Source of the DNA: Varroa destructor
Taxonomy: Eukaryota > Arthropoda > Arachnida > Mesostigmata > Varroidae
Direction: 5' to 3'
Length of the DNA stretch: 64,000 nucleotides
Assembly: GCF_002443255.2 (NCBI RefSeq)
Contig: NW_019211455.1
Coordinates: 39,599,449-39,663,448 of the forward strand
Shown: positions 36,594 through 48,600 of the stretch, piece by piece
Position numbering within the stretch: the stretch's first letter is position 1
Layout of the letters: each line of letters starts with the position of its first letter
Program-made: the position numbers and the translations under genes
Notes under the pieces: model-generated
What the model saw: the letters and a program-made list of their open reading frames with translations, nothing else
Told to the model about the DNA's origin: nothing
Database searches by the model: none

Positions 36594-39500
36594 CTTCGAT
36601 TTCGGCAAAAAAGAAATTTAAAAAACCCTTATAGAGACAACGCAGGTCGTACAACGGTACTTACAAGCTGCAGGTTCGTCACGTACGACAATTTCGATAG
36701 GTAATACCAGTTCGTATGTTTTAAAATGCCGCGTCATTGGTTTTTGAAAAATAACCGCGAGACTGCAGCAAAAATGGTGAAAATGTCTAATAAACACTAA
36801 ATTTGCTCGTTTTGGGAAGTTTTCTCACCTTTCTCGTGTGTGGGTGTGTGTGTGTGAATGTGGGTGTGGGTGTGGGTATCTGTCTGTGTGTGTGTGTGTG
36901 TGTGCGTGTTGGAGTGTGTATGTGCGTGTGGGTGGGTGTGTGTGTGTGTGTGTGTAAGGGATGCATTACCTTTACCCTATTCGTTTCTCGACTTTTTTAC
37001 TGACCGAAGTTATTCAAAATTTTCACATTTTATTCAGTTAGTGCTCAGACGCTCACTAGTTATGTTCTGTTTAGTAATGTTGACGTTATAATTCTAACTG
37101 AATGCTTGTCAAGTGACTTAACGGAAGAGCCAAATGTGTACTATGGTACTTGGTTAAAAAAATCCCGTTTAGGCGACGATGAATACTGGCTAAGCTGAAG
37201 AAATATTTCGACCTTTAGAAGCAAACATACTCCAAGCAAAGGAAGAAAAAAAAATCAATAAAGCACTGGGGATTTCAATGAAGTCTGTTACTGTGCAGTA
37301 GCGTTGTAGTTGAATGGATTGTCACTCCTTCTTTTTGTCCAGTATATGAAGCTGTAATTAGTTCATTTATTATCTAGGTACAGCTGTATCGCCGCTCATT
37401 GAACTATGGTTTTTAATAACGTTTTTTTAGTTAAATTTAGTCGAAATCAAATTCTAGTAACATGCATGTTACCGCTGCCTAGAAATAGGACACACTTTTC
37501 ACCTTTAAAAAACGTCCCACCGCAAAATCCTATAAGTAATGTGCTCGTTTTTTGGATACTTCGGAACAGTCCTTGCCCCTTGATACGTACGTCGTCGATT
37601 TACGAGCCTTTCTGCCGTCGCATGTCAGCGCATCATTCAGGACATACTCGAGTGAGATCTGCTATAGTTTCTAGTGTTATCCGTTCCACCATGACAATTT
37701 CCTATTTCGAATGACATGGAAATTAACGGAGCAAAATATTACCGGAAGGGATGTTTAGTGATTCAAAAAAATGGCTAGCCAGCTTTGTACGTGAGTATCT
37801 ATTTGCTTCGTAAATAATTTGGGTAGACATTTGTAATTGAGGAAAAAGCAATAGAACACTACCCGACTAGATCACAAATCATGTTTGTGTGTCACGAGCC
37901 GTATTATAGCCCTGTATCATTTGGACCATTTAAGGCTGTAAAACTAAGTAGTAGACGTTGAACATATATCAGCTCTATATTACTCTCTGAAACTTGAATT
38001 GTTTGATAAATGTCTGTTATAACAATAAAAATAATAATGAGATTTAATATTGTCATAGTTTCCTAAAGAGTTTTTATTCTTTAAGAGCTGTCCGTTGGTG
38101 TTGCATGCGTATGTTGTGAAAAGCTTACAACATGCACATGTAGGCAATATGTGCATAATACTCAGGCAAATGGGATGAATGTCCAGTGTGACTAAAAGAC
38201 TGACGACGAAGTTGTAAATTATCTTTCCGGTATTTTACATCTTGGAACACTAAGTGATTGCCATAGCACAGATACGCAAGCAATCATTGCGAGAAACTGC
38301 CGTAAGAGTATTGAACTTATGCTGATGAAATGCGAAACAAAGTATCTTAAGAATGTGCGTTCTGTTTACATACTAACCTCTATAACCAAGAGATGTATGG
38401 GCAGGAACTCTTCTTGTAGCGCCTATCAAAAAATTGTCACGCGCTATTGCTTTTTAATGCGGAAAAAGGCGGTCACAGAATGTGAACATGTTGCATAAAA
38501 CTAACCAACGAGCAAACGTACAAAACACGAATGCATCGCCTATTTAAAAGGTATCTACCCATATACGCTTAAATCACAACATTAGATAACTATTTCATGG
38601 ATCTGAATGATTTTATTATCCCCTCCTCCCCCCTCACTGGGTCATGTGATACTTCTCAACTAATTTTAAAATCGCCCGCTCGTAACTTAGTTATCTCCAG
38701 AGTAATGTATTTATCCTCCACTGAGTCCATTCCTTCACACATTGCCCGTACCTAAAAAAAATTCTATCAGGCTAGTGATGAATGGAACGACGGACGTCTG
38801 ATTCGGTAGTATCACAGAAGAAGCTTTTCAAAATATGTACAGACTGCTTTGCGGTGAGCTTCACGCTTTCGTCATGGTTCTCCTAAATGAGAACCTGTGT
38901 TCCCCGTTTCAAGAACCTTTATGAAACACGATTTTCATAACATTTGAAGATTAATGAAAAGATGATAATATGAGCACTTTGTTATTTTTTTTAGTCTACG
39001 GAACATTTGCTAACAGACTTCACACTTATAGGCACGGATACCGGAACATATAGGATAATATGGGCTAATGGAGAGATTTGCCCTGAAACGCTGCCGGCTG
39101 ATCAAGCAAATAAGACTCCACATTTCAAGTGGGAAGAGAAGAAATTCCCACGACGTAAGGCGAAAGGTTTATAACAGGAATCGCAATAAAACGCTTAAAG
39201 ATTTATTAAAATCGAGCAAAAATCTATTGTTAATGAGTCCAGAACGTTATCCAGAAATCAATTTCTTATTGTGAAAGTTTCTAGCCTATTTTTAATTGTT
39301 CTGTAAAGATAAGCCACAACGATTTATTTGTTCAATCTGTACTTTTTTTGGCATCTTTTGGATTTTTGAAACCTCTACAGAGGGTCTTACATTAGACTAC
39401 ATTTTCTGGGTGATACCAAAACACAACGCGAAACTATACGCGAAAACGATTTCCTTTGCGCAGAATAGGTACTGAAACAGCAAGAGTTCACGCTATGAAT

Positions 39501-40505
39501 TTATTCATGCACCTAATTTACGTATACTATGTAATTATTATTTAACATAAAGATTTAATTTGAAAAAATATGTATGATAATAACATAGTGAAATTATTGT
39601 ATTTGATTCTATAAGAGTTCCATGAACTCAATAATAATATACACTGGATCTATATATATACATATATATATTTGCTCTATGTATAAATAGATGGCGGCAA
39701 ACTGGTATGAGCAACAAGCCATCCATAACTTGGGAAACGCTGAGCCAGATAGCACATATAGCAGTTCCTTCTACTGCTAAGCAACGTATTGTAGAACACT
39801 GTCCCTATATCCAACAGAGTGCAAAACAAAAATTAACTTCACGAAAGGTTAACTTTTAAGCGAATCACTTCAAAGGGACCACTTGTGATCTGAGATTAGA
39901 ATCTCAGGATTCAAGATTTTGTAGTCAAGAGTGGCCATAAAAGATCGTTACTGGGCATAAAACGAGACAATCATTGAAGATTAATCACTGATTGACTAGG
40001 ACGATGACCACAGTATCGAGGTAAACTAGTTAACCTCTAATGCATGCAAGAAGGTTTGCTTAAAAAGTTTGATAAGGCTGGATTTATGAGTACGTATTTT
40101 AATTGATCGGTCTTCTTAGAACTTGTGGTGCTCGCGGCGTCGATAATGTAGCAAAAATCCAGACCATCTGCGCACCCGCTAAGCCCTTTCTTCTCTAGAT
40201 ACTGTTATTCTCAGAATCTCCTTCCCACAACTTGGACTGCATGATGGATTACCTAGATATGCTGACCTCTTACACAGATAATTCAAAATTGTCGTCGTAG
40301 GAATCATCTATCTTAGGTGTTTAGTTATCCTTTGATCCGAACTCCATTAAAACTCTGCCAACGATACTTAAACAATTTACAGTCTTCGTCTGTTGCTCAC
40401 AAAACATATCCACATCGAAAGACGTCGGTTCTTAAAGCGACATGCACGCCTAGTGAGATAATGCTAATAAATATATGCATATATTTTTATAATACGTTTA
40501 AGAGG
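36594..40505. other. Intergenic, no supported gene
   Basis: Contains the TG microsatellite (listed separately) and AT-rich DNA, including several TATATA tracts near 39.65 kb. Frames at 37406-37714 and 39068-39274 (plus) are short and unconvincing. The last few hundred bases should include the 3' UTR of POMGNT2. No canonical AATAAA is seen on the minus strand immediately after its stop. Confidence 0.45.
36835..36955. repeat. TG/GTGTGG microsatellite, about 120 bases
   Basis: A G- and T-only tract of mixed TG and GTGGG units, with rare A or C interruptions. Frames through it read as Val/Cys/Gly strings and are not genes. Confidence 0.95.
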
Positions 40506-42497
40506 TTAACAAATAAGTGGACTAGGAAGTTCTGTGCCTCTTTCAGCTTTGAGCCATACTAATAATTTTTCCCTGCAATATATCTCCACTGCTGTACGCT
40601 GAGTGCGCGTCAGTATAACTCCGGTTACGGTTGGAATGGGTCCACATTGAGTAAGGACTTCGTACCATACGCTTGGATACGCTCTTTCTCTGAGAATTTT
40701 TTCTCGAGTTTTTGCCCAACTAGCGCTCGATTTTTTTGTTGACATAAATTTACCTTCAGAAGGATTGGTTTCCGGCATTTGGTCTTTCCCATGTAAGGTT
40801 CTAAATTCATGTTGGGTCTTTGTCGCGACCGCAGAGTTGAAAGGTACCACCCAGCGGATGCTGACCAGGTCTTCATGTCTCCTACAGACTGGATTGCGGA
40901 CGCGACTCAAGTAGAACGTTGCGTGCTTTCCATTAGCTATAACTGCCAGGTGCTTCCAAAATGACAACCAATCTCCTGGTGAACTCGGTGAAGTAGATGA
41001 ACCAAATGTGGAGCTCTTCCCGAACGTTACGATACTCATTAAGTCCCTTATAACTGCAGGTTTATTACACTGAAACATTTTCCATTTTCTCTCGGCCAGT
41101 ATCCTTAGGGATCTCCGAAACGACCTAAGATCGACCCAACTGTCCTGATATATCCTATAGAGCCAGGCAGGGTCCTCACAGCATAAGTGGGGCTCGACTT
41201 TGTCTTGTTTCAGGATGCGAGCTTTCTCTTCATCGGATAAATTTGCAAGGGCACAAGCCATATGACCAAAGCTATTTTTACGAATGGTGTTTTCCCACGC
41301 TACGTATGCAATGTTCAATAGACTGCACAGGGTTCGATAAGGCGTGTAGTTCTCTGATGGTACGGCATACGGAAACATTTCTAGTACGGCTGAACCACGT
41401 GGAAGAAAGATTGTCAAAGCTAACTCAGCTCCATGCATGGCTACAAGGAAGTCAGTAGCGCTAATAAGTTTACGAAGTTCTGAAAGTGAATATCTACTTA
41501 AGGAAACTATTCGAACCAAGCAGTTCAGTTCGGATCGGAGCTTTTCTTCGACCTGATCAATATTCAGGATCTTGCGATTAAACTCCCGAATAAGTAAGGT
41601 GCACACACGTATTCTTGGCAGAGCTGATCCAATCCCATGTAAACTATCTAAATTATTTCTACTTGTATCATCCGCATTAGGAACTCCGTTACGTTTTCTA
41701 AACCGCTCTAGGATGTTAACATCTGTTCCTTTCAAAGGACCTTGTGGAGTTTTAAAACCATACTGATACCACTGTGTAACCCTAGGTAACCCCACAAAGA
41801 GCTCATTAACACAGGTTATTTGGCCGTGCTCCGAATAAACCACATTTGCCCCCACAAGCGAATACAATTCGTCAAATTCATGACGTGCGCAATCGACTAA
41901 TAGGAGTCTAACTTCTGAACTTTGGTTTTTCTGGTTATCTTCTTTACCGTTGTGTGGATATGTTGACCGAATAGAGGCGTTGTTCAACTGTTCCCAAAGG
42001 GCGAAAGCAGGTAATACATCGTCATGTATAACATGCATGAGGTTATTTGGAAGATAACGCTGTAGCAAAATGGCTTGGTCGAGCTGGACTAGCCGATGTG
42101 ACGACTCTACGATCTGATGGAAGATCTCATCGGATAATGGTATCACATCAATAGGCAAGCCGTTATGGTCCGCTGTCGACGCGGAGAGATTCTTGATGGG
42201 CCAAGACCCGTAAACCCACGACGAGCTCGAGTCCTCTGTCCTGACATCGCTAGGATGTTTTAATTTAAACAACAAACCTTGTCGGTGCCAGCATACATCA
42301 CGGAAGATACAGTGTTCTATATTATGACCTTGACGATCGCTTAAATGGATGCCTTCACCACGCTTTTGATGGTCAGCAGCATCGATATTCAAACGTGGAC
42401 CATTAGGCCCGTACATGCAAGATGCCGAGGACGTCTCCCCGAAATGGGGGTCCATTCCATTAAGAAGGATTAGAGTTAATATGAGCTGCGTCAACAT
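40506..42497 (-). CDS. POMGNT2: Protein O-linked-mannose beta-1,4-N-acetylglucosaminyltransferase 2 (POMGNT2 type)
   Basis: The enzyme adds GlcNAc in beta-1,4 linkage to O-mannose on acceptors such as dystroglycan, in the endoplasmic reticulum (family GT61). The 663-residue frame starts with ATG and a short hydrophobic leader (residues 1-13), consistent with a signal anchor. Family hallmarks in order: NLMHVIHDD (152-160), WYQYGFKTPQGP (243-254), the LVAMHGAEL...FLPRG core (351-368), MFPYAVPSENYTPYRTL (374-390), HLCC (437-440) and WLYRIYQD (445-452). A C-terminal fibronectin-III-like part runs from about 525 to 663. It is longer than the roughly 580 residues of vertebrate forms, because of a Ser-rich linker near 495-510 and a Lys/Ser/Thr-rich insertion near 558-605. 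Sequons occur at Asn 103, 173, 191, 383 and 419. No intron is evident. Identity is from motif recall, not a search. Confidence 0.94.
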   Translation of the reverse strand: MLTQLILTLILLNGMDPHFGETSSASCMYGPNGPRLNIDAADHQKRGEGIHLSDRQGHNIEHCIFRDVCWHRQGLLFKLKHPSDVRTEDSSSSWVYGSWPIKNLSASTADHNGLPIDVIPLSDEIFHQIVESSHRLVQLDQAILLQRYLPNNLMHVIHDDVLPAFALWEQLNNASIRSTYPHNGKEDNQKNQSSEVRLLLVDCARHEFDELYSLVGANVVYSEHGQITCVNELFVGLPRVTQWYQYGFKTPQGPLKGTDVNILERFRKRNGVPNADDTSRNNLDSLHGIGSALPRIRVCTLLIREFNRKILNIDQVEEKLRSELNCLVRIVSLSRYSLSELRKLISATDFLVAMHGAELALTIFLPRGSAVLEMFPYAVPSENYTPYRTLCSLLNIAYVAWENTIRKNSFGHMACALANLSDEEKARILKQDKVEPHLCCEDPAWLYRIYQDSWVDLRSFRRSLRILAERKWKMFQCNKPAVIRDLMSIVTFGKSSTFGSSTSPSSPGDWLSFWKHLAVIANGKHATFYLSRVRNPVCRRHEDLVSIRWVVPFNSAVATKTQHEFRTLHGKDQMPETNPSEGKFMSTKKSSASWAKTREKILRERAYPSVWYEVLTQCGPIPTVTGVILTRTQRTAVEIYCREKLLVWLKAERGTELPSPLIC

Positions 42498-45400
42498 GAT
42501 GATCCTTATTAGCGAAACGGCATAGACAGTTTTACTGAATAACGGATATCGCGTTTACTAGCAACGGGAAGCTCGAATATCATGTAACATGATATTTAAA
42601 AGTGAGCGTTCGACAGACACCGGCGACTGTAATTTCAATATTCGTTGACAATTCCATAGCTCACATAAGACCCGATGAGGTCTTGGTCACCTGAAAATAA
42701 TATATATATATATGTCAAATTAGCTATCAGTCCATATCTGAACTTTTTTGTCAACGAATTAATACACGACGAACGGTAAACCATCTATTCACATCAATGC
42801 CAATACCGCGATAATTTTAACAATTTAATAAAAGTATTAACAATTACGCTTTTACCCAATTGGCACTATACTGAATCAGGGAACACCAAAATAAACCAGC
42901 AATAAATTAACAACAACCCTTGTCTTGTTGCAATTGACGCGTAGGATAAGATGCAAAATGTTCGCCCCCGATGACCGTCCCTGTTTCATACAACAAATTT
43001 AAGATGATTATCGAGTACGCTGAAAGCCAGTATGCTGCAGGCACACTGTAACGTAAAAAATACGTATTTTTCCTAAACGTTAAATTTTTCTGAACGCGAT
43101 AGCCTTACATGTATCGGAGATGACTAGTTAAATGTACGAAACAGCTCTAATTAATCTAGCCCATGACATTTAAGTTATATGGGGCAAGTAGAAGGAAAAA
43201 TAGTAGTTTTTTTAGCGTTTATAATTCTAGCCTCATTTTTTCACGCTTTAGGCTTGTCCTTCGATGATCTTCGCTTTTACTGTGCACTTGGGGAGTTGGT
43301 AAATTGTCACGTATCTAAATACTGATTATGCTAAATATGTTAAACACAGTGAACTGCATCCAATGTGTTCCATTAGACATACTGTATTTCGAATAATTAT
43401 TTGTATTTTTCTATGATTCGAGTAGTTGCTGCCATCTAAGTGGGATATTACGGATTCTGATATGTCAAAAAACGGATCCACAAAACCTACCTCATTATAT
43501 TGAAAATCTAATTAATTTCCTGTAGCCTTCTTTAACGCTACGATGTAAACGATGTGTGCCATGTACAGCTTCGACTTTCGCACAGTTCGATTTTCTTTAC
43601 AAAACTTAAATTTGGCTCTCACGAGGGCTGTTTAAAGATGTTTTCAACAGCCACACACAGAAATATGTTTGTACACATATTGTGCCGAAAAATTGTGGAA
43701 TACAAAAATACTCTGGATTATAAATATTTTGTTCATAATGTAATAATAACAAAGATAATAATAAAAAATTTTGTTCACACTACTGTAATTTTAGTCTCAC
43801 CGTCCGAACAGCTCGAGGCAGAGCTGCCAGTTGTGCAGAACTTCATGTTATTGTTTACGTACAGGCGCGGATTCCGTCATCCCATGAACTCCATCGTCTG
43901 CTCTAGCTCCGAATGGCGCCACATCACGCGCATAAACATAGATTGAGTTTACACGAATGGGTACACGAAATTAAAAAAAAACCTTACTCTTTGATTCATG
44001 CAGGAATCATAAAGAGGCTAAGGATCAGTAAATGTGCAAGAACTATTTTTTTAGTTCGTTATAGTAGTTCTATTTCTCTGGGGCCAAAGAACTATGTTCA
44101 GGAGTCAAGTATATATCTTGTATATTAGAAAACATCTTATATTTTGTACAAACCTAAAAAAGTAAACCTTATATCAACACATATGAAGTGTCTAGAAATC
44201 CATTTTTCTGCAGTTTTTCGATTGTAGGCTGTGAAAAAAATATATATGTACAGTTTCTATTCAGAGATTCTGTATTTTCTGGTCTCCACAGTTCGTATTA
44301 AATGTATCCAAGTTTCTTCTAGACGAACTCCTCCAGTCGAGTTGAAACACGCCTTGACCTTCCACACATGTCATAAATTGAAACGTTTCTATGTTTATCT
44401 TATATTGCATTCTAGATTCTTCCAGTCCAGTAAATCATTGTTTTTTCACATATTTGACGTAATAACAAGGGGGTAGCAGTGTGGGCCGTTGATCGTGAGC
44501 CTACTGCGAAACAACGGAACGTTAAACCACTTTCATATATTAGTACTTTGACTGAACGCTACAGGTCGGGGTAGGCTTTGAGGGAAATTATTTAGAGAAC
44601 AGCCTGCTAATGTAATGAGCCATGTGGCCACCAATGAACGATCACTACCCAACGCAATCAAATAGTGCGGTTTAGCAGTTAACCCCGGCTTGTCTAAACC
44701 AACATGTATTAAGGTCTGATAGTGCTTATCACACGTTTGATTAAAATTATGTTTATAATACGAGCGTATCACGTATTTACTTCTGAATTATTCCATTTTT
44801 ACGTACATACTCTGAAAAATAATTTTAATCTTTAAAGGTGATTCACTTCACGGTAACTTTTAACCAAGTTAATTATTAATAATTATTATTATTAATAATA
44901 ATTAAAAAATGTAACCATTTTTTAATTTCGTTTACAATACGTTAAGCCAAGTTTGGATGAATTTTGCATGTTTGTCACTCTTTCATATTCGATTGAAAAA
45001 GTTCGCCTTTTAGATCCACAACGCATGTCGCAATGCCTGATCCTAAATTTGTAAGATCATACCCTGAAATCTAACTTTATCTAAGTCACGCAGACAATCA
45101 GCAAAAACCTACCTAAAAAGCAGTGTTGAAATTCTAACTAGATTTTGCTTAACCTTTTTTTTAACAGGGAACAACTTTCGAAAATGTTGTAAAGTTTATT
45201 GAATTTAGGAGCTTGAGTTAATTTAAAATTGTTCTAGGTCCTTGCTGTTTCCCTGGAAGCTCTACACAGCGCTACATAAAGTTGCTTAATGGGTAGCAGC
45301 GTAAAGCCAGAGTTGCTTGCAATCTCATGAATGTCACATATCACTCGACTGCTGTACAAAGCCGTACAGACGATCAACGGTTGTTGATGACTCACTTCTT

Positions 45401-45686
45401 GGATTTGCTCCATACTGGAATTATCTGTCGATTACTTTTCTATTTGAAATAGCAATACGACAACTAGTACAGTATGCCAACTGGGTTAAGTTAAGGCGCA
45501 TTTACAAAGTGTCGGGTATTATCCATTGGATAAGTGTCTACAGCGCACTATTGGGAATGTCTTCAAAGATTACAGTACGAAACTTTGCAGCCTACGATAT
45601 ACAAAAATACTGCTTTGAGTTTGAACACCTTATTCTTCGTAAAACGGGTTTTTTTTCACTCCGACTTCTCTATTCCAGTAGAAGTA
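42498..45686. other. Intergenic region between two minus-strand genes
   Basis: This holds the POMGNT2 upstream region, including a TA repeat at about 42696-42713, and otherwise AT-rich DNA. A plus-strand frame at 43554-43946 (130 codons) is at chance length and lacks splice or domain support, though its last third is GC-richer. The hairpin at 44.9 kb is listed separately. No promoter element can be named with confidence. Confidence 0.4.
44900..44927. repeat. Perfect 12-base hairpin with TAAC loop
   Basis: AATTAAAAAATG (44900-44911) and CATTTTTTAATT (44916-44927) pair exactly around a 4-base loop. It directly follows a run of ATT/AAT units (about 44868-44899) that is itself nearly self-complementary, so the two could form adjacent cruciforms. 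Confidence 0.75.
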
Positions 45687-48600
45687 TTATTTGCCAGGCT
45701 CTTCTATTTTACCATTCTCAATCTTCAATTGTTTCGGCTGTTCTTCTGGCCTTGATTTTTCGACGTCAACTCTACTGGCTTCTATAAGTCGTCCCTTGTT
45801 TTGCTCATCGCTTTTTCGGCCATTGGAGTCTTTATGTCCTCCGTCGCCGTTAAACTTTTTCCCGTACTCTTCTGCTAGTATAACATCATCATAGTCGTCA
45901 TCACCGTTTAGGTACATTCCTACGTAACGTGACTGCATACAGCGCTGCGCACTTCCGGTGTTTACCTGTAATCGGCGACGGTGATCGGCTAAGCACATCT
46001 TCAATAAAGCCAACAGTCCAATCCGAACAGATTCGTTAATATCATCGACTTCCTTCAATCCTCCGGCCAAGGCCCGATGAGTCTTGCGAGCCCTTTGAAA
46101 AATTAAGATAACCTCACGATTAGCTTTCTTCTCTTCTATTTATTGCACCCTTAAACTTTTTTAGTGGCCTAGTATTATGTATGTTTGGAAACTGGATATT
46201 ATAACTCGTTACATTCCAAATGAATGAATTCGCGTTGTTAAAATATACTACGATCTGACTATTGACAGATATGGAAAAAGCATTCAAGGTTACGCTTAGT
46301 ATTCCAAGAGCTGTATAATACCAAAAAAAGTTCGAAACTTGGAACTACATAGGGCCGTTTGTAATTATGACGCGATGAACTTGTAGCTTCTTCGTTACCG
46401 TTAAGGTTGCACTTACCTGTGGTGTAGAACCTTTCCTGCAAGATCGCTCTCAGGATGTGGAATTGTAGGCTTATTGGGCCTCATGGCACACACTTCGCAG
46501 GAGTGTATTAAGCCCCTTGAACTTGTTACGTACATCGGCCGCTTAGGTAGGCTATGTCCGTGGACCCACCTGGACAAGATGTGTATGTACGCATCCGACA
46601 CCTGGCTAGGAAGTATTATATTTTTCGCCGGAAGAACTTCAAGATACGTTTTGAACAGTATGGAGATCATGGCATAACTTGTCGCCATTCCATATGCCGG
46701 AATCGCTGTCCCCTTGTCGGAAACACTCTCCTCAAATACGGGCAGCTCGTCACGATCCTGTTTTACCCGTTGGTTTGTCACCGAAAGGCTTAATTAAGAG
46801 GGACCCGGGCTAATATCAAAGGGGCCTATATCAAGTTCCTACCCCAACGTAAAATATCGTATCTAAAGGAAAATACATTACCTTCTGCCTATGAAGACAA
46901 GACTTATTTGCAGGAAGTTTTTATTTACAGAATGTTCAGTCTGAATTCAGTTTAGACCAGTGAACTATAGTTTTTTTGCATCACCGACAAACCAACCTAC
47001 GTGTCTCAAAATCCTACCCATCAACCGTGAGCAACTTGTTATTGTCCAACTCACCAAGGAGTACAAATTCTACTCTTTCTCGCTATTTCTTAGTATTGCC
47101 AACCAAAAGCCGACAAAACTACCCAACCTATTAAACACTAGGATACCAATAGACCAGCCTTGCTTGGCAAATCGTAATCAGAGAGAGTGTTAACAAAAGC
47201 TGAAAAGGGCTGTTATTTAGGCATATTTTGGTGCAACGTACGCTTCGGATTATATTTGTCCTGGAGCAATTGATGCTTATAACTGGAACTTATGTTCCAT
47301 TGAAACGTCTAGTCTACAACTTGGCTACGAGTGTATGTATATGATATTGGTATACCTGGGCGACTGGAGATCGGGGCTCAGCGAGTTCCAGAATTACGAT
47401 AGCGTGAGTGAGTATAGACACAATATTTTTCGACGTGGAGCTGGAAACGGGCGGTACCGGCGTCGAAGCATAGGTGACGGCGGCAGCTGTTGACGAAACT
47501 GTTCGGGCCACGGCATTTGCGACGTCTGCCAATGTTCGAGCAGCTGCCACCTGACTAGCGCCCGAGCCAGCCCGAGCTGTTTCAGCTGCTACATTCATCA
47601 TTGAATCAGTAGAAACTTCGTGTCGAATTCGCTCCATCAAGCATGCCGCTAGTTGTGCATGGGATACTGTCGACAATGCTTTAAACAAGGACTCCATACT
47701 TTGGGAGGTCAAGAACGAAGTGGACAGAAAGCTTTATCCTTCTGTGCATTTGAATAAGTATAGCCATTAATACACTATACGGCATAATATATAAAAGTAT
47801 TTTCCAACGATATTTGTATAGCTGTTTATGAGTATCGTTACACTTTTTACATTTAACGAAAGCTTTTTAAGAAATAGCTCGTAGTAAATTCGCTCAGCGT
47901 CGTAACTACACAAAGCCAACTTTCGTCTAATAATTACTAACCCTGGAAAGTGGTCCGGTTCATTCATTCCAGGTAATCCTCGCATAAATTCGCGTTCGAA
48001 GAGCTCCTGGTGTTCCGGGCTGAGTTCTGGCATTGCTGTTTCCACGCGATCTCCGCTGCATAATCGACAAAACATATGCATGGCTGTTTTGCAATGGGGA
48101 TGACTAACGTGTTTATTGTGGGGATTGTTGCAGAAGGGCCCTCCAGGATTATATGCCATTAATCTACCGCAACCTCCACATGGCTCCTTCCATAGTGGGC
48201 TCTTAGTGGCAGATCTTCGAAAACTCGCAGCAATTTTTTGTTCGACGATTGCTGATGAAGCAGTCGGTAGGCTCGCATCGCTCATTGTTGTCTATCAGAA
48301 ATGGTACAATTTTCAAAAATAAGAAAAATGTCACACGACATTCTCATTCTATCACTACATTTCAAAATCGAGAATAAATAAAGCGTTGCGAATGGGGGAT
48401 ATTTTAAACGTAAATTGCTCTGAATACGCTACTGATTTGCAGTACTATTTTATAGCATATGGGTAACGACAGAAATCCTCATTAGCGCGGCGAGAAGCGT
48501 CTCATATGGGACTTGCTATTCATAAGTTAATGGCACGTGTGTGCACATTAGCTAACTATAAATGCGTCATCAAAAATGTCAGTATATGTTGCAATATAGA

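Noticed and set aside
36803..37091. ORFs reading Val/Cys/Gly strings
   Set aside because: They are translations of the TG microsatellite.
40625..41766. Shorter ORFs within POMGNT2 on both strands
   Set aside because: Shadows in other frames of the 663-codon coding sequence.
45317..45894. Plus-strand ORFs over the last exon of the five-exon gene
   Set aside because: Antisense to a spliced coding exon over part of their length; no independent support.
46960..47193. Plus-strand ORF within the third intron
   Set aside because: Short, hydrophilic, and no start or splice context; treated as intron sequence.
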